Source: an uncultured Rhodobacterales bacterium (lineage in GTDB: Bacteria; Pseudomonadota; Alphaproteobacteria; Rhodobacterales; Rhodobacteraceae). Taken from it: 8,213 nt of DNA. The position numbers and the translations under genes are program-made. Shown here piece after piece: positions 6,490 through 8,213 of the stretch. Every line of letters starts with the position of its first letter. Position 1 is the stretch's first letter. Below the pieces are notes generated by a model. The model made no database searches. It was not told where the DNA came from and saw only the letters and a program-made list of their open reading frames with translations. The stretch spans positions 1-8,213 of the forward strand of contig CALCGO010000354.1 in the NCBI GenBank assembly GCA_937901055.1, given 5' to 3'.

Positions 6490-8213
6490 ATGCTATCAAA
6501 CGATGAAATTCTAAACCGCATATACGCAGGCTTTCTAGGCAAAGCGATTGGCGTAAGGTTGGGCGCACCTGTTGAGCCGACACTTTGGACCTATGAACGT
6601 ATTCGTGACGCTTACGGCGATATCACTGAATATGTGCGGGATTTCAAAAACTTTGCGGCGGACGATGATACAAATGGCCCGATCTATTTCATCCGCGCCA
6701 TGCGGGATTATCAGCTGGAACCTACTGCGGAACAGGTTGCAAAAACCTGGCTGAACTATGCCGCTGACGGGCATGGCATGTATTGGTGGGGCGGCTACGG
6801 TAGAAGCACGGAAAACACCGCGTACCGCAACTTGCGGTCGGGTATTCCAGCCCCTCGCTCAGGTTCGATTGCACAGAATGGTGCTGCGATTGCGGAACAA
6901 ATTGGCGGACAGATATTCATTGATAGTTGGGGCTGGGTTAACCCTGGCAATCCGGAACGAGCGGCGGCGATGTCAGCAACGGCGGCGAGTGTTGCGCACG
7001 ATGGTGATGGGCTTGAGGGGGCTCGTTTCGTAGCGGCGATGATTGCCGCAGCCTTTACGGCAAGCTCGGTGGAAGAACTGTTCGCGGTTGGTAACAGCGT
7101 GATCGACGAAAATTCCGAATACGCGCGTGTTGTGCGGGCCGTGCAGAAATTCCACGCCGAAACCCCTGAAGACTGGCGCGCCTGTCGCGATATGCTGGAG
7201 GCGGATTTCGGGTACGATCGCTACCCCGGCGTTTGTCACATTATTCCCAACGCCGGTGTGATGGTTTTGGCGATGTTGTATGGCGCCGGAGATATGCCAC
7301 GTACCGTAGAAATAGCAACGATGTGCGGTTGGGATACCGATTGTAACGCAGGCAATGCCGGCGCGATCATCGGTACATTCCAAGGCACACAACCGAATTG
7401 GGACAAGTACCGTGGCCCGATCAATGACTTCCTGATTGCTTCTGGAGTCATCGGTAGTATCAACATCGTCGACATCCCGACATTTGCCCGCGAGTTAAGC
7501 GTTCTGGCACTCGATCTCGACGGTCGCGAAGTCCCCGACCTTTGGCGCGAAGACACGACTCGTCGTGGGTTGCGGTTCGATTTTGCACTTGAAGGATCAA
7601 CGCATGGGTTTCGCACTGCTGGGATTAACACGCTTGAACTAAGCTGGTCTGATAGGGAAACCAGAACGGGCAAAGGCGCATTGCAAATCTTGGTTGACCG
7701 GTTCGAACGGGAACATAGCGGCCGCGTTTTCTGGAAACCGTTCTACCGGAAATCCGACTTTGATGATGAACGCTATCGTCCAATGTTCTCGCCTGTGATT
7801 ACGACGGGGCAAAAAGTTACCATGGATCTACAGCTTGATCCGATGGCAGGCGACGGCAATCTGCGGGTAGTGCCTTTTGTACGCGGGGCGATTAGTGGCC
7901 AGATCAAAGAGGTTGGAGCGTGGGAAGTGCCCTCGACGACCGATTGGACAGAACTCTCGTTCACCGTGCCAGATATGGATGGCGAAGCGATCGACGAGGT
8001 CGGAATTAACATCGAATACTTCGGGCGTTTGAAATTCCTAGGGCATCTGTACATGGGTAACTTCGAGGTGTCTGGCGTCGGGCAAATGCATATCGACCCC
8101 GCCAAGGAAGTTGAAGAATGGGATGCAATTACGGGTTTCACATGGAACCGAGGCTACTGGAAACTGGCGGATGGGCGGATCACCTGCCTGACCGATATTG
8201 ATGCCGATATGTG
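6490..8213 (+). CDS. ADP-ribosylglycohydrolase family protein with beta-rich C-terminal extension (ARH2), partial at the 3' end
   Basis: The frame from the ATG at 6490 stays open for 574 codons to the window end, so the C-terminus is missing. AAGGGA at 6479-6484 is a good ribosome-binding site five bases upstream. Residues 1 to about 335 are an ARH domain: GKAIGVRLGAP at 17-27, a metal motif ADDDTN at 57-62, and the second metal motif GWDTDCNAGNAG with Asp282 and Asp284. Lys18 replaces the Asp of the usual GDAxG, and Cys285 stands where Ser or Thr is common; the metal-binding aspartates remain. From about 358 on there is a separate region of alternating beta-strand-like segments, including FWKPFYRKSDFDDERY and FTVPDMDGEAIDEVGINIEYF, resembling a galactose-binding-like or carbohydrate-binding sandwich. 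A further module may start near 550 (GFTWNRGYWKLADG). No signal peptide, so cytoplasmic. Single-domain ARH enzymes are about 300-400 residues, so this one is clearly extended. Confidence 0.9.
   Translation, partial: MLSNDEILNRIYAGFLGKAIGVRLGAPVEPTLWTYERIRDAYGDITEYVRDFKNFAADDDTNGPIYFIRAMRDYQLEPTAEQVAKTWLNYAADGHGMYWWGGYGRSTENTAYRNLRSGIPAPRSGSIAQNGAAIAEQIGGQIFIDSWGWVNPGNPERAAAMSATAASVAHDGDGLEGARFVAAMIAAAFTASSVEELFAVGNSVIDENSEYARVVRAVQKFHAETPEDWRACRDMLEADFGYDRYPGVCHIIPNAGVMVLAMLYGAGDMPRTVEIATMCGWDTDCNAGNAGAIIGTFQGTQPNWDKYRGPINDFLIASGVIGSINIVDIPTFARELSVLALDLDGREVPDLWREDTTRRGLRFDFALEGSTHGFRTAGINTLELSWSDRETRTGKGALQILVDRFEREHSGRVFWKPFYRKSDFDDERYRPMFSPVITTGQKVTMDLQLDPMAGDGNLRVVPFVRGAISGQIKEVGAWEVPSTTDWTELSFTVPDMDGEAIDEVGINIEYFGRLKFLGHLYMGNFEVSGVGQMHIDPAKEVEEWDAITGFTWNRGYWKLADGRITCLTDIDADM

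Noticed and set aside
6758..7033. Plus-strand open frame of 91 codons
   Set aside because: Lies inside ARH2 in another frame; the ARH2 frame carries the conserved motifs.
7236..7673. Minus-strand open frame of 145 codons, and neighbouring frames at 6973-7392 and 7773-8141
   Set aside because: All are antisense to the continuous ARH2 coding frame; low-complexity Ser/Arg-rich translations are typical of shadow frames.

Overview
The window looks like chromosomal DNA of an alphaproteobacterium, most likely a marine Rhodobacterales (roseobacter-type) species. This is an inference from protein style, moderate GC and a nearby IS3-family relic; nothing in the window fixes the taxon. There are no RNA genes and no CRISPR array. 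All real genes lie on the + strand.

Region 1 (1-560) is the relic of an IS3-family insertion sequence. It holds the C-terminal DDE part of the orfB transposase, broken by an in-frame stop, and is bounded by a perfect 10-bp inverted repeat (1-10 and 550-559). The element seems to have lost orfA and the front of orfB by internal deletion. Region 2 (561-908) is a non-coding leader with no convincing gene. Its end carries a LacI-type operator half a helix-dozen turns or less upstream of the regulator gene.

Region 3 (909-8213, continuing past the window) is a carbohydrate-type uptake and processing locus. In order it holds a LacI-family repressor, two CUT1 (LplB/LplC-type) ABC permeases, a periplasmic solute-binding protein with a calcium-loop motif, and two different ADP-ribosylglycohydrolase (ARH/DraG-fold) proteins. 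The second ARH has a long beta-rich C-terminal extension and is cut by the window end. Junctions are tight from the first permease on: 1-bp overlap, 30 bp, 4-bp ATGA overlap, 44 bp. This indicates one transcript. No ATP-binding subunit is present in the window.

Two near-identical palindromes, TGGTAACGTTCCCA before the repressor gene and TGGGAACGTTCCCA before the first permease, suggest that the repressor controls both itself and the transport operon. The working model is that the binding protein captures a glycoside, the two permeases import it, and the two ARH-fold enzymes, which stand where glycoside hydrolases normally sit, cleave it in the cytoplasm. The substrate is unknown. An alpha-linked riboside or ADP-ribose-like glycoside is a guess from the ARH fold alone.
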